Of a stretch of DNA of 64,000 bases, positions 16,443-26,104 are shown piece after piece. Made by a program: the position numbers and the translations under genes. Numbering within the stretch: position 1 is the stretch's first letter; each line of letters opens with the position of its first letter. This DNA is from Defluviitaleaceae bacterium. GTDB lineage: Bacteria; Bacillota; Clostridia; Lachnospirales; WQUN01. Below the pieces are notes generated by a model, which saw only the letters and a list, made by a program, of their open reading frames with translations, did no database searches and had not been told where the DNA came from. The stretch spans positions 1 through 64,000 of the forward strand of contig WRGY01000127.1 of the NCBI GenBank assembly GCA_009786925.1, read 5' to 3'.

Positions 16443-18074
16443 GTGGAAGAAAATAAATATATAAAAATATTGCACAACCTCTTCGAAACAAATTTTATGG
16501 AAGCATATCGCTCTGCCAATAATAAGAAACGGCGGAGGGTTTTGCCTTATTTGCAAGCAATCCATCGACGATGGTACTATGCCACGTTGGTGGAGCATAC
16601 GCCGTTATCCCCTGCAAATTTGGTAGAATGCATCGGAGCATATTTTGGAGAAGCCACGGATAAATATCCTGTGGCTGTTTTGCGTACGCCTTCTAAGGTA
16701 CAATCCGTGGATTATCGCATGACAGAGTACACAGTAGAAAACCACCCTGCTGTGACAGATATGCGTAAACTGATGGAATACTGTATGCCGCATATTGATT
16801 TGCACGAAAACAATTGCCTCACAGACGTACAAGCATTAGAAATTGCAGGGTTTTTGAGTATCAATGACCCTCATTATGCCTCGTTTTTGTTGGAGCTTGC
16901 AGTTTGGATGAAGCTTCTGTCAAAGGTGCCTTCGTTATATGTGCAAAGGATGCAACTTTCTAAAAAAAGCGCGGATATTTTGGAACAACCTAACGAGGAT
17001 TTGTTGCGCGATATTATCAATGCCGCAGTGCAGATGTCGGCCTGGGGTTTGGGTAACTCTGTCCCTATGCCGGAGCATATTTTTTCGGAGTCTTTTGTAC
17101 GCTCGTTGCTTGCACAACCGCTGGAGACGGATGAGATTTTTTCTCGTGTATTTGAAGTGATGGGCTATGATATAGAAGATTTATTGGAAATCAGCAATAT
17201 GCCCGTACCCGAAGGTATGTCGCCTGACCACTTTGGTATTGATATAGAGCTATTGTCGGGTACTTTTGTGATGGGTATTGTGCTTGACAGATTCTTTTTT
17301 ACGCCCTTTGGGCATTTTTTACGCCTAATCAGGCCGCTTTATGCTTTGCCGTTTTCGTTTTCGGAAGAAGTAAAAGACTATATCAATGTCTCCGAGGACC
17401 CGGAAGAAGCATTTGTTGCTTTTTTTGCACCTTGCAGTAGCTATACCCTTACAGACCTTGGCTTACAGGTGCTGGGTATTACTAAAACCAATGAAAATTA
17501 TTTTGATGCAAGCGAGCTGGAGTTTGAACAAATGAAGGAAACAGTTTTTTCAAGCGACGAGTCACTAAAAACTTTTGTAGAAATGGCTACGTATCTTTCA
17601 CCATTGGCACTAGGTGGTAGTCTGCCTCGTATGATTTACTCATTCCGTGTGCGCATGGAAGCGGATAACTCTGTATGGCTCCATCTCCATGTCCCTGATA
17701 ACTTTACTCTTGCGGAGCTATATGACGAAATTACGCATTATTTTGAGCTTAAAAATAACGACGATTATAGCTTTTTTCATGATAAGGTCGAAAACCGCTT
17801 TGCAGAGTATCCATCTGCAAAACGTGCCGCAAAATCTAAAAATCCAAAGCCGCCCGCTGATGACAGCCACCTGCATGAGCTGGATTTTGGGCATATGAAT
17901 CATTTAATTTTGGCGGCGTATGGTCAGAACTCTCTGTTTGCAAAAGAGCCGCCCACCGTCCGCTTGCAACTCGAACGCTTAAACGAAAAGCCGCCCGAAC
18001 CGGGAGAAATCTACCCGCAAGCAGGCAGAATGAGTAAGAATATGCGTGCAAAATTACTAAAAAATATTTATTGA
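16443..18074 (+). CDS. Unknown protein with C-terminal pRiA4b-ORF3-like domain
   Basis: 543 residues from GTG 16443 (VEENKYIK), behind TAGGAAG; the frame extends upstream but overlaps the promoter and clpS. The first 390 residues are mostly helical and acidic, with no motif that I recognise. Residues about 400-450 (MIYSFRVRMEADNSVWLHL, then VPDNFTLAELYDEI) match the pattern of plasmid pRiA4b ORF-3 domains, Y-x-I-x-v-x-l....W-r..-V...-TL-x-x-Lh. A Pro/Lys-rich linker and a basic tail follow. No enzymatic role is known for that domain. The gene is probably monocistronic and is followed by tRNA-Asp. Confidence 0.6.
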   Translation: MEENKYIKILHNLFETNFMEAYRSANNKKRRRVLPYLQAIHRRWYYATLVEHTPLSPANLVECIGAYFGEATDKYPVAVLRTPSKVQSVDYRMTEYTVENHPAVTDMRKLMEYCMPHIDLHENNCLTDVQALEIAGFLSINDPHYASFLLELAVWMKLLSKVPSLYVQRMQLSKKSADILEQPNEDLLRDIINAAVQMSAWGLGNSVPMPEHIFSESFVRSLLAQPLETDEIFSRVFEVMGYDIEDLLEISNMPVPEGMSPDHFGIDIELLSGTFVMGIVLDRFFFTPFGHFLRLIRPLYALPFSFSEEVKDYINVSEDPEEAFVAFFAPCSSYTLTDLGLQVLGITKTNENYFDASELEFEQMKETVFSSDESLKTFVEMATYLSPLALGGSLPRMIYSFRVRMEADNSVWLHLHVPDNFTLAELYDEITHYFELKNNDDYSFFHDKVENRFAEYPSAKRAAKSKNPKPPADDSHLHELDFGHMNHLILAAYGQNSLFAKEPPTVRLQLERLNEKPPEPGEIYPQAGRMSKNMRAKLLKNIY

Positions 18075-18100
18075 CAAACCCCACGCACAAGGTGTATTAT
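18071..18100 (+). promoter_or_regulatory. Predicted promoter of tRNA-Asp
   Basis: TTGACA (18071-18076) and TATTAT (18095-18100) with an 18-base spacer; the tRNA begins 10 bases downstream. TTGACA overlaps the stop region of the preceding gene. Confidence 0.6.
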
Positions 18101-18109
18101 ACTCCTCGT

Positions 18110-18183
18110 GGCCCAGTAGCTCAGTTGGTTAGAGTGCCGGCCTGTCACGCCGGAGGCCGAGGGTTCGAGTCCCTTCTGGGTCG
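18110..18183 (+). tRNA. tRNA-Asp (anticodon GTC)
   Basis: 74 bases forming a full cloverleaf: acceptor GGCCCAG / CTGGGTC with discriminator G, D arm with AGCTCAGTTGGTTAGAG, anticodon stem CCGGC / GCCGG around the loop CTGTCAC (anticodon GTC), and T arm GAGGG-TTCGAGT-CCCTT. CCA is not encoded. Confidence 0.97.
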
Positions 18184-18208
18184 TAGAGTCGGGTGGTTTA
18201 CACTCAGG

Positions 18209-18232
18209 AAAACGCGCATTGCGCGTTTTTTT
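18209..18232. terminator. Bidirectional terminator between tRNA-Asp and the ABC genes
   Basis: AAAACGCGC-ATT-GCGCGTTTT followed by T on the plus strand and preceded by A (T on the other strand). It ends the tRNA transcript and the convergent ABC exporter operon, whose stop codon begins at 18231. Confidence 0.8.
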
Positions 18233-20012
18233 ATTGTATAAATTTCAAATATCGTGATGTTTGCGCATTCCACATCTGTGCGTATTTGCCGTTTTGGGCA
18301 AGCAACTCTTTGTGGTTGCCGCATTCTGCGAGTTGACCGTTTTCGATTAAGAATATGGTATCGGCTATGCGCGTGGTGGAGAGTCTGTGGGATATAAAAA
18401 TTTTTGTGCCGCCGGCAGAACTCGCCGCCACCACTTGGTTAAAATGGTACTCGGCGATGGGGTCTAATGCGCTGGACGGCTCATCCAATATAATCAATGG
18501 CGAATCCTTGTAAAATGCGCGAGCTATGGCTAGTTTTTGGGCTTCGCCGCCGGAGAGATTTACGCCGTTTTCCGCAAACTCTGTGGTCAATGGCTGTTCT
18601 GTACCCAGGGGAAGGGCTTGGAGTTTTTCTGCAAAACCGGCTCTTTGCAAAGCCGAAGTGACATCAGAGTCGTCTGCGATGTCCAGCAAGATATTTTCTC
18701 GCACAGTTGCCGCAAATATTTTATAATCTTGGAAAATCACGCCCAATGTTTGGCGATATTCTTCTACGTTATAATCCTTTATGTTTATGCCGTTTAGCAG
18801 GATTTCGCCCTCGGTAGGGTCGTAGAGGCGCATTATGAGTTTTACTAATGTGGATTTTCCCGCGCCGTTGTAGCCGACTATTGCGGCTTTTTCGTTTATC
18901 TTCATATTGATATTATGCAGTACATAGTCGGAGTTTTCTGAGTAGCGGAAGGAGACGTTTTTAAACTCGATTTCCGCAGTGGTATTATTTGAAAGGGGTA
19001 GATTTTTTTTGCTTATTATTTGAGGCTTCTTGTCCAAGAATACATAGATTCTCTCAACATATCGGCTAATGTCGGCGATGTCCGTAAATGTGCGCGACAT
19101 ATCGGCCATACCGTAACTAAGCCGCCGCGCCGTACCGTGGAAAATCACGACATTTCCCATAGAAATCCTACCCAAAACAGCCGCACTAAATACAAGATAC
19201 GCCATGTAAAGCGCGTTGAATATAAAGTTTCCGACGACATATCGGCGCAACCATCCAAGCACGGTCAATTTTTTTGCATATTTTATGTCAAACGACTTTA
19301 GCTCATCATTTATTTCTGTATGCTCACGCTGTAGGCGGTCGGCGGCCTCGGGGTTTAGCCTTAGCTCCTTTGCATAGTCGGGCAGATAAAACACGCGATT
19401 TATATATTGGAACTTGCGCTCGATTGGATTTTTTTGCATTCGGATTTTAAAATTTAATTTATTGATTGCTGTTTCTAAAAAAAACTGCAATCCAAAGGAT
19501 ACAAATACAAATACAAACGAAATCGGGTCTACAAATATAAAAAATGCACCCGCAAAAAATACTCGTGTAGCGGCACCTACAAAATGCTCCATCGTCATTA
19601 GGATTTTATTTATTTGGTTGTCGCTTTCGTTGATTGCCATGATGTAGTCGTTGTAAAACTGCGGATTGTCGTAGGAATCGAGGTCTATTTCGTGAGCTTT
19701 CTCAAAAAGCAGACCCTTTAGCCGTCTTTGCATCACGGGCAAAGCCTTTGGCGCAAGCTTTTTTTGCCGTGCAGAATCAAAAAACAGGTGGATGACCTCA
19801 TAGAGGCAGAAGACCGAAAAAATGAGCAATACATTTATGAATGGCAGACCAAACTCCGCCGCATTAAGTGCATATTGAAAAAACACGGTAAAACCAAGGA
19901 AAATGCCCAGCTCTTTTCTAAAAATATCGAAGGCATATGCAAGGACATAACCCGGTGCGGCGGTTAGGCATATTTTGAACAAAAACCAGTTGTTTTTCAG
20001 CATCTTTAACAC
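18231..20012 (-). CDS. ABC exporter half-transporter with canonical ATPase
   Basis: 593 residues. An exporter-type membrane domain (about 1-315, with five to six hydrophobic segments) is fused to an ATP-binding domain with Walker A GYNGAGKST, signature NLSGGEAQKLAIARAF, Walker B LIILDEPSSALDP and the switch His in IFISHRLST. The GTG start at 20012 has GGAGGGGG upstream. It lies one base after the stop of a related half-transporter, so the two probably form a heterodimer. The substrate is unknown; the type is used for peptides, lipids and drugs. The preceding genes are metF and metH. Confidence 0.88.
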   Translation of the reverse strand: MLKMLKNNWFLFKICLTAAPGYVLAYAFDIFRKELGIFLGFTVFFQYALNAAEFGLPFINVLLIFSVFCLYEVIHLFFDSARQKKLAPKALPVMQRRLKGLLFEKAHEIDLDSYDNPQFYNDYIMAINESDNQINKILMTMEHFVGAATRVFFAGAFFIFVDPISFVFVFVSFGLQFFLETAINKLNFKIRMQKNPIERKFQYINRVFYLPDYAKELRLNPEAADRLQREHTEINDELKSFDIKYAKKLTVLGWLRRYVVGNFIFNALYMAYLVFSAAVLGRISMGNVVIFHGTARRLSYGMADMSRTFTDIADISRYVERIYVFLDKKPQIISKKNLPLSNNTTAEIEFKNVSFRYSENSDYVLHNINMKINEKAAIVGYNGAGKSTLVKLIMRLYDPTEGEILLNGINIKDYNVEEYRQTLGVIFQDYKIFAATVRENILLDIADDSDVTSALQRAGFAEKLQALPLGTEQPLTTEFAENGVNLSGGEAQKLAIARAFYKDSPLIILDEPSSALDPIAEYHFNQVVAASSAGGTKIFISHRLSTTRIADTIFLIENGQLAECGNHKELLAQNGKYAQMWNAQTSRYLKFIQ

Positions 20013-20013
20013 T

Positions 20014-21789
20014 TTATGCCCCCTCCAAATCGGCGGAATAACTCTGTGCTTGCATCATAAACATTTCGGCGTATTTTTTGCCCGCCGCCATAAGCTCGTG
20101 GTGGCTGCCTCTTTCGATGATTTCGCCGTTTTCCATTACATATACGATGTCTGCATCGGCTACGGAGCTTAGTCTATGCGAAATAAAAAGTGTGGTATGG
20201 CCTCGGCTTGCCGCCATTATGCTTGTGTATAAATTGTACTCCGCGATGGGGTCGAGCGCGCTGGACGGCTCATCATATACCTGCACAGGTGCAGGATTTG
20301 CAAATGCGCGGGCGACGACGACTTTTTGGATATTTCCTTCGGAGAGTACCGCACCGTTTTCGTCAAACTCCTTGGTCAGGGTTGTGCCTATTCCGTTTTG
20401 CAATTTGTTTATTTCTTCCCATACACCCGCTTGTTTTAATGCGGCTTCTGCATCACCGCTTTTTTCAAGCAATACATTGTCGCGCACACTCATAGAAAAT
20501 ATTTTATAATCCTGAAATGCCGCCGCAAACAGCCGACGATACGCCTTTAGATTGTACTCCTTGATATTTATGCCGTTAAGCAAAATTTCGCCCTCTGTGG
20601 GGTCGTAGAGGCGGAAGAGCAGTTTAATTAGGGTAGATTTCCCCGCGCCGTTATGCCCCGCAAAAGCTATTGTCTCGCCGCCGTGGATGACAAGCGAGCA
20701 GTTTTTTATTGCATGATGTCCGTTTTTATAGACAAACGAAACATTTTTAAATTCGATGGTGGATATTTTTTCTGCGAGTGCCAAACCGTCTTGCTCCTCG
20801 GGGATTTCTTCTTTATATTCCAAAAACCCTCGCAAATAATTTATAAATACACAATTTTTTAACGATTCGCTAATCATGCCAAACAGTCCAATAAAAATCC
20901 ACGAGGTCGTGACCATCGCAGAAAACAAAATAGCAAGCTCTGCCAGTCCTATAGACTCTGTCACCATAGCACGGTATGCGGCATAGATTACCATCCCTTG
21001 AAATACAAGTGAAAATGTCGTGATATTCTTTAGCCACAGAGAAAATGTGCCACGCACGGCAAACTTGTCTGCAACGGCGTGATTGCCGCGTACCGACTCA
21101 TCAAAACGGCTGACCATCAATCTAAAAATATTTGACATGCGTACTTCTTTTGCAAACTCTGCCAGATACATCACTCTTGTTACATAGCCCGCTTTGCGGT
21201 TATGCGGTGTGTTTTCGGCATATTGTTTTGCCTCCAAGCGGCTCATAATCGCGCCGAAAAAGAAATTGCCCAAAATCGGCGAAAGCACAAACAACACCGA
21301 AAAAGGGTCAATAGTATACATCACATAAAAGGCTACACCACTGGCAACAATCCCGGAGAGTATGCCAAAAAATGTACGCCCTGTCTGCATGATTCTTCCA
21401 TCTGCGTCATCCAGTGCCATCGTATATTTGTTATAAAACTCCGCGTCCTCATAACAGCGCAATTCTACATTGCGCGCTTTGGCATATAGCCTTGCGTATA
21501 GCCCACGCCGCACTATGTTACCTGTAATCGGGTTGACACACATGTCTACATAGCTTGAATACAGGGCGCATACCCCAAGCACCAAAGCAACAACAAAAAT
21601 AAAAGTCATAATCTCCGAAAAAGCGGCCTCTGTCTCCAAAGCATGGACGATATAACGCGCAAAAAATATCGAGCCAAAAAGCCATTCAAAATAGCCTACA
21701 GCACTTTTGACAGCCATATGTAAAACGCGGCTTTTGCTAAGTCCCCAAAGGGTCTTTACCGCATATATGTTTTGTTTAAAAAAATTCAT
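20014..21789 (-). CDS. ABC exporter half-transporter with degenerate signature motif
   Basis: 591 residues with the same architecture as its downstream partner, including an identical stretch (LYDPTEGEILLNGINIK). Walker A is GHNGAGKST and the Walker B region is VQVYDEPSSALDP, but the signature reads VLSEGNIQKVVVARAF instead of LSGGQ. One altered signature is typical of asymmetric heterodimeric exporters, in which only one ATP site hydrolyses well. The start ATG (21787-21789) overlaps the metH stop as ATGA, so translation is coupled to methionine synthase. Confidence 0.88.
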   Translation of the reverse strand: MNFFKQNIYAVKTLWGLSKSRVLHMAVKSAVGYFEWLFGSIFFARYIVHALETEAAFSEIMTFIFVVALVLGVCALYSSYVDMCVNPITGNIVRRGLYARLYAKARNVELRCYEDAEFYNKYTMALDDADGRIMQTGRTFFGILSGIVASGVAFYVMYTIDPFSVLFVLSPILGNFFFGAIMSRLEAKQYAENTPHNRKAGYVTRVMYLAEFAKEVRMSNIFRLMVSRFDESVRGNHAVADKFAVRGTFSLWLKNITTFSLVFQGMVIYAAYRAMVTESIGLAELAILFSAMVTTSWIFIGLFGMISESLKNCVFINYLRGFLEYKEEIPEEQDGLALAEKISTIEFKNVSFVYKNGHHAIKNCSLVIHGGETIAFAGHNGAGKSTLIKLLFRLYDPTEGEILLNGINIKEYNLKAYRRLFAAAFQDYKIFSMSVRDNVLLEKSGDAEAALKQAGVWEEINKLQNGIGTTLTKEFDENGAVLSEGNIQKVVVARAFANPAPVQVYDEPSSALDPIAEYNLYTSIMAASRGHTTLFISHRLSSVADADIVYVMENGEIIERGSHHELMAAGKKYAEMFMMQAQSYSADLEGA

Positions 21790-24119
21790 GCAAACACTTC
21801 TTCCGCATATCGTACCGCTCCCATTGCGTCAGGTGAGTAGCAATCGGCACCGATTTTTTTTGCGTGGCTCTCTGTCAGCACTGCGCCCCCCACCATTATT
21901 TTGCACGCGGGGGCTTCTCTGCGAAGCAGTAATATTGTCTCTTCCATGGACGCGACGGTCGTTGTCATCAACGCACTAAGACCCACGAGTGTAATGTTTT
22001 TGGCTTGCACTGTCTGCAAAATTTCGTCGGGGTCTACGTTTTTGCCCAAATCTATTACATCAAAGTTATAGTTTTTAAGCAATGTGCATACGATGTTTTT
22101 TCCGATGTCGTGGATGTCGCCCTTGACTGTTGCCATGACAATTTTGCCGCGTTTTTCGGCAGTTGCGCCTTGCTCCGCCATATGGGCATTAATCACATCA
22201 AAAGAAGCAGTCGCCGCCGCCGCACTCTTTAACAACTGCGGCAAAAATGTCTTGCCTTCGCCAAAAGTTTTTCCTGCATTATCCAACGCAGGGATGAGCT
22301 GTGTGTTTATGATTTCCATGGGTTCTGTGGTTTTTAGCATTTCCTGTGTCGCATTTTTTGCTTCTGCATCCAGCCCGCTTATGATGGCCTCGAATGCAGA
22401 TTTTTTTGCGGTGGGTTTTGTGACTTCTTCTTGTGAAGAAAAACGCTCTACATAATCGGCGCAGTTTTCGTCATGCCCCGCCAAAACCTTTGCAACAGCA
22501 ATCGTATCAGAAATCACACTGTTGGCGGGATTGGAAATAGCCGCAGAAAGTCCCCTATCTGCCGCCAGAGCCAAAAAGCCCGCATTAAGTACACCTCTCT
22601 GTGGCAGTCCAAACGATATATTGGAAAGCCCAAGCACCGTACATATACCCATCTGCGTCAACTGCGCCACTGCGTCGAGTGTGATTTTTGCATTTTGTGG
22701 ATTTGTGCTTAATGTCATCGTAAGTGCATCTACCACGATGTCATGTTTTCCAATCCCATACTCTGCCGCCGCCGCGATGATTTTTTTGGCAATGGCTACA
22801 CGCCCGTCAGCGGTTTCGGGGATTCCGTCATCATCCAAAGTAAGTGCGACAACCGCCGCACCGTATTTTTTTACAAGCGGCAAAATCTGCTCCAGAGACT
22901 CTGCCTTGCCGTTGACCGAGTTTAACAATGGCTTGCCGTTATAAATCCTCAAGGCCGCCTCTGCCGCAGCCACATCCGATGTATCTATCACAAGCGGCAG
23001 AGGACAAATCCCCTGCACTGCCTGCACTGCCGAGACAAGCATCGCCTTTTCGTCTATGCCCGGCAGACCCACATTTATATCCAGCAAATGCGCCCCCTGC
23101 CCCGACTGTGTTAATGCCTCGTTGCAAATAAAGTTCATATCATTGTCGGCCAGAGCCTTCTTTAGCTTGGGCTTGCCCGTAGGGTTTATACGCTCGCCGA
23201 TAATTTTTAGGTCTTTGCCTAATACTACGGTCTGCGAAAAAGACGATACCCGCGTCAAAGGTAGGGTGCGGGGTCGAAGTCCCTGCGATTTTGTTCTTTT
23301 AATCATCTCGCCAATATGAGCAGGTGTGGTACCGCAACAACCGCCCAAGATGGACGCACCGAGATTTGCCATCTCGACCATTTGTGTAGCGTAATCCTCG
23401 GGGGATAGGTCAAACACGGTCTTGCCGTCCACGATTTTTGGCATACCGCCATTTGGGTTAAAGATAACGGGGATGTTTACACATGAGATTAGCTCTTCCA
23501 GCAATCCACGCATTTGGTAGGGGCCGAAGCCGCAGTTTAGGCCTACCGCACACGCCCCAAGTGACTCTATCAGCGTAGCCGCTGTAACAATATCCGCGCC
23601 TGTAAGCAATCGACCGTTTTCGTCGGGCGAGAATGTCACCATAATGGGCAAATCACAGTTTTCCTTTGCGGCAAGCATCGCGGCCTTGATTTCATATGTG
23701 TCACTCATTGTTTCGATTAATGCTAAATCTGCTTCCGCGCCCGCGCAGAGCATCTCCGCAAAAACAGATACGGCTTCTTCAAACGCAAGCTCGCCCACAG
23801 GGGCAAGCAGTTTGCCCAGTGAGCCTATGTCCATAGCGACTTTAGCACCAAACCCTGCTCCATCCGCCGCTTTTTTTGCAAGCTTTATACCCGCCGAAAT
23901 CAGCTCATGCAAATCGTATCCGCTGTCTGCTAATTTTAGGCGATTGGCACCGAAGGTATTTGCTTTGATAATATTGCAACCCGCCGCGGCATACGCACTA
24001 TGTATTTCGAAAATAGCCTGAGGGTTTGTTACATTCCAGATTTCGGGCAAAACATCAAGACCCTGCGCCTGTAAAAGAGTACCCATTCCACCATCGAAAA
24101 ACATAATTTTATTATCCAT
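21786..24119 (-). CDS. metH: Cobalamin-dependent methionine synthase, short form without activation domain
   Basis: 777 residues. It transfers the methyl group of methyltetrahydrofolate to homocysteine through cob(I)alamin. Residues 1-290 are the homocysteine domain with zinc ligands C196, C261 and C262 (GGCCGTTP). Residues about 305-570 are the pterin domain (IGERINPTGKPKL). Residues about 585-777 are the cobalamin module with DIHDIG at 668-673 (base-off ligand H670). The AdoMet-binding activation domain of E. coli MetH is absent, as in many Clostridia, so reactivation needs a separate partner that is not seen here. metF lies 2 bases upstream. Confidence 0.93.
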   Translation of the reverse strand: MDNKIMFFDGGMGTLLQAQGLDVLPEIWNVTNPQAIFEIHSAYAAAGCNIIKANTFGANRLKLADSGYDLHELISAGIKLAKKAADGAGFGAKVAMDIGSLGKLLAPVGELAFEEAVSVFAEMLCAGAEADLALIETMSDTYEIKAAMLAAKENCDLPIMVTFSPDENGRLLTGADIVTAATLIESLGACAVGLNCGFGPYQMRGLLEELISCVNIPVIFNPNGGMPKIVDGKTVFDLSPEDYATQMVEMANLGASILGGCCGTTPAHIGEMIKRTKSQGLRPRTLPLTRVSSFSQTVVLGKDLKIIGERINPTGKPKLKKALADNDMNFICNEALTQSGQGAHLLDINVGLPGIDEKAMLVSAVQAVQGICPLPLVIDTSDVAAAEAALRIYNGKPLLNSVNGKAESLEQILPLVKKYGAAVVALTLDDDGIPETADGRVAIAKKIIAAAAEYGIGKHDIVVDALTMTLSTNPQNAKITLDAVAQLTQMGICTVLGLSNISFGLPQRGVLNAGFLALAADRGLSAAISNPANSVISDTIAVAKVLAGHDENCADYVERFSSQEEVTKPTAKKSAFEAIISGLDAEAKNATQEMLKTTEPMEIINTQLIPALDNAGKTFGEGKTFLPQLLKSAAAATASFDVINAHMAEQGATAEKRGKIVMATVKGDIHDIGKNIVCTLLKNYNFDVIDLGKNVDPDEILQTVQAKNITLVGLSALMTTTVASMEETILLLRREAPACKIMVGGAVLTESHAKKIGADCYSPDAMGAVRYAEEVFA

Positions 24120-24121
24120 GC

Positions 24122-24982
24122 CTATCTAAACACCTCCGAAAGGTTGTCCATTATGCTTTTTGCATTGCGTGGGCGGTTCATAGTATAGATGTGGATATTG
24201 TTTATTCCGTTTGCAATCAAATCAAAAATCTGCTCGGTTGCATAAGCAATACCCGCCTGGCGCATTGCCTTTGGATGAGAGTAAAACCTGTCCACTATTG
24301 CCTTAAATCTCGGCGGCACGGGCGCACCGCTCAGTTTAAAAATCCTGTTTATTTGTTTAGCATTAGTAACAGGCATGACCCCCGCAACCACGGGTACATC
24401 AATCCCATTTTTGAGTAATCTGTACATATAGTTATACAAGATATTATTGTCGAAAAACATCTGTGTGGTCAAAAATTGACAACCCGCGTCTACTTTGATT
24501 TTTAGATGCTCGATGTCTTTTTGCAATGTCTCTGCCTCGGGGTGACACTCGGGATAACAACCGCCACCCACACAAAAATCGCCGCTTTTGTGGATTTCTG
24601 TGATGAGGTCGCTTGCATATTTGTAATATCCTGTGTTTTCGCTAACGCCTTCGGGCAAGTCTCCGCGCAAAGCCATTATATTCTTTATGCCTGCCGCCTT
24701 CAGGCCGTCCAGCATAGAAGCTACTTCTTCTTTTTTAAGTCCTGCCGCTACCAGATGAGCCAATGCAGGTATTTTGTACTGCTCGACCTCTTTTACTACT
24801 TCTAATGTGTTTTGTGAGCCTCCGCCACCCGCCCCGCATGTCACACTCATAAACGACGGCGCGAGTTCTGCACAGCCCGCTACCACTTCTTTTATATCAC
24901 CAAACCCAACACCCGGCTTTGGCGGAAAAAGCTCCAACGATACAGTCACATTGTTGGTGTTTAATAAATCTATTATTTTCAT
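24122..24982 (-). CDS. metF: Methylenetetrahydrofolate reductase
   Basis: 286 residues from ATG 24980-24982, behind GAGGGAG; a longer frame upstream overlaps the preceding gene. TIM-barrel motifs are present: SLELFPPKPG at the start, SVTCGAGGG, ALRGD, QFLTTQMFFDN and VVAGVMP. It reduces 5,10-methylene-THF to 5-methyl-THF with FAD and supplies the methyl donor for the metH product encoded 2 bases downstream. Its start overlaps the stop of the oxidoreductase gene as ATGA. Confidence 0.95.
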   Translation of the reverse strand: MKIIDLLNTNNVTVSLELFPPKPGVGFGDIKEVVAGCAELAPSFMSVTCGAGGGGSQNTLEVVKEVEQYKIPALAHLVAAGLKKEEVASMLDGLKAAGIKNIMALRGDLPEGVSENTGYYKYASDLITEIHKSGDFCVGGGCYPECHPEAETLQKDIEHLKIKVDAGCQFLTTQMFFDNNILYNYMYRLLKNGIDVPVVAGVMPVTNAKQINRIFKLSGAPVPPRFKAIVDRFYSHPKAMRQAGIAYATEQIFDLIANGINNIHIYTMNRPRNAKSIMDNLSEVFR

Positions 24983-26070
24983 TCGTACTCCCTCACGATT
25001 CCTTTTGCCTTTTCGGCAATACGTTGTGCCTTTACACAAAGCTCTGCCGCTTTAAATGCATGTTCCTGTGTCATTGCATTTTCTGTACGGTTTAGGCAGT
25101 CCAATATCAACTGCCCGAAATACGGATGCCCGACATTGCCTTCGCAGTCGATATATTCCTCCGTCTTATTGTTTGCCAAGTACAAATGCCCTCCGCGTTT
25201 GCTGCGCCCTATGTCACAGTATTTGCGAAGCTCTATATAACCATCCGTCCCCAAAATAAACATACGACCGTCGCCCCATGTACTAAGCCCATCCGGTGTA
25301 AACCAGTCCACACGGAAATACCCCGTAGCTCCGTTGTCGGCCTTTAGTGTACAGTCACCAAAGTCATCCAATCCCGGATATTTTGGATTATTATAATTCT
25401 CGACCTGTGCCGCTACTATTTCTGCATCTTTGGCACCTGTGTAAAACAAAAATTGCTCGATTTGGTGGCTCCCTATATCACATAAAATCCCACCATACTG
25501 CTCCCTCTTAAAAAACCAATCGGGGCGGTAATGGAATCCCGCACGATGAGGCCCCATCCCCAATGTCTGCACAACGCGACCAATCGCACCTTCTTCTATA
25601 AGTTGCCCTGCAAAAACAGCCGACTCAACATGAAGGCGTTCTGAATAATAAACAGCATATTTTAGCCCTGTTTTTTTGACCATGGCCTTTGCTTCTTCTA
25701 ATTGCCCCAAAGTGGTAAGCGGTGCCTTGTCCGTAAAATAATCTTTGCCCGCCGCCATCGCACGCATACCAAGCGCGCAACGCTCCGAGGCAATATTGGC
25801 ACTGGTCACGAGCTTTACTTCTGCATCCTGAAAAACCTCTTCTTCCGAACGTGCCGCCTTTGCACCGGGATACTGCTTTAGGTAGTTTTCCAGTTTATTT
25901 AGGTCAGGGTCATATATCCATTTTAGTGTAGCTCCCGCCTCTATCAACCCATTGCACTGACCACCAATATGCCCATGGTCAAGACCTATCGCCGCAAATA
26001 CAAATTCCCCGGGCTTTACAACAGGGTTTGGCTTGCCCTTTGGTGCATATGTCATTCCACTCTCTGCCAT
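24979..26070 (-). CDS. Gfo/Idh/MocA-family oxidoreductase
   Basis: 363 residues from ATG 26068-26070, with AAAGGAG at the right distance; a GTG 9 bases earlier sits too close to that ribosome site. The N-terminal Rossmann domain has VFAAIGLDHGHIGG. The usual EKP is replaced by DKAPLTTLGQLEEAKAM. The C-terminal domain has ILCDIGSHQIEQFLFYTG, the D-x-G-x-H motif with the catalytic His. It probably oxidises a sugar or inositol-like hydroxyl with NAD(P). Its place at the head of the metF-metH-ABC run is unexplained. Confidence 0.85.
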   Translation of the reverse strand: MAESGMTYAPKGKPNPVVKPGEFVFAAIGLDHGHIGGQCNGLIEAGATLKWIYDPDLNKLENYLKQYPGAKAARSEEEVFQDAEVKLVTSANIASERCALGMRAMAAGKDYFTDKAPLTTLGQLEEAKAMVKKTGLKYAVYYSERLHVESAVFAGQLIEEGAIGRVVQTLGMGPHRAGFHYRPDWFFKREQYGGILCDIGSHQIEQFLFYTGAKDAEIVAAQVENYNNPKYPGLDDFGDCTLKADNGATGYFRVDWFTPDGLSTWGDGRMFILGTDGYIELRKYCDIGRSKRGGHLYLANNKTEEYIDCEGNVGHPYFGQLILDCLNRTENAMTQEHAFKAAELCVKAQRIAEKAKGIVREYE

Positions 26071-26104
26071 GTGAAACACTCCTTTTTGATTTGCTTTTTA
26101 GTCA

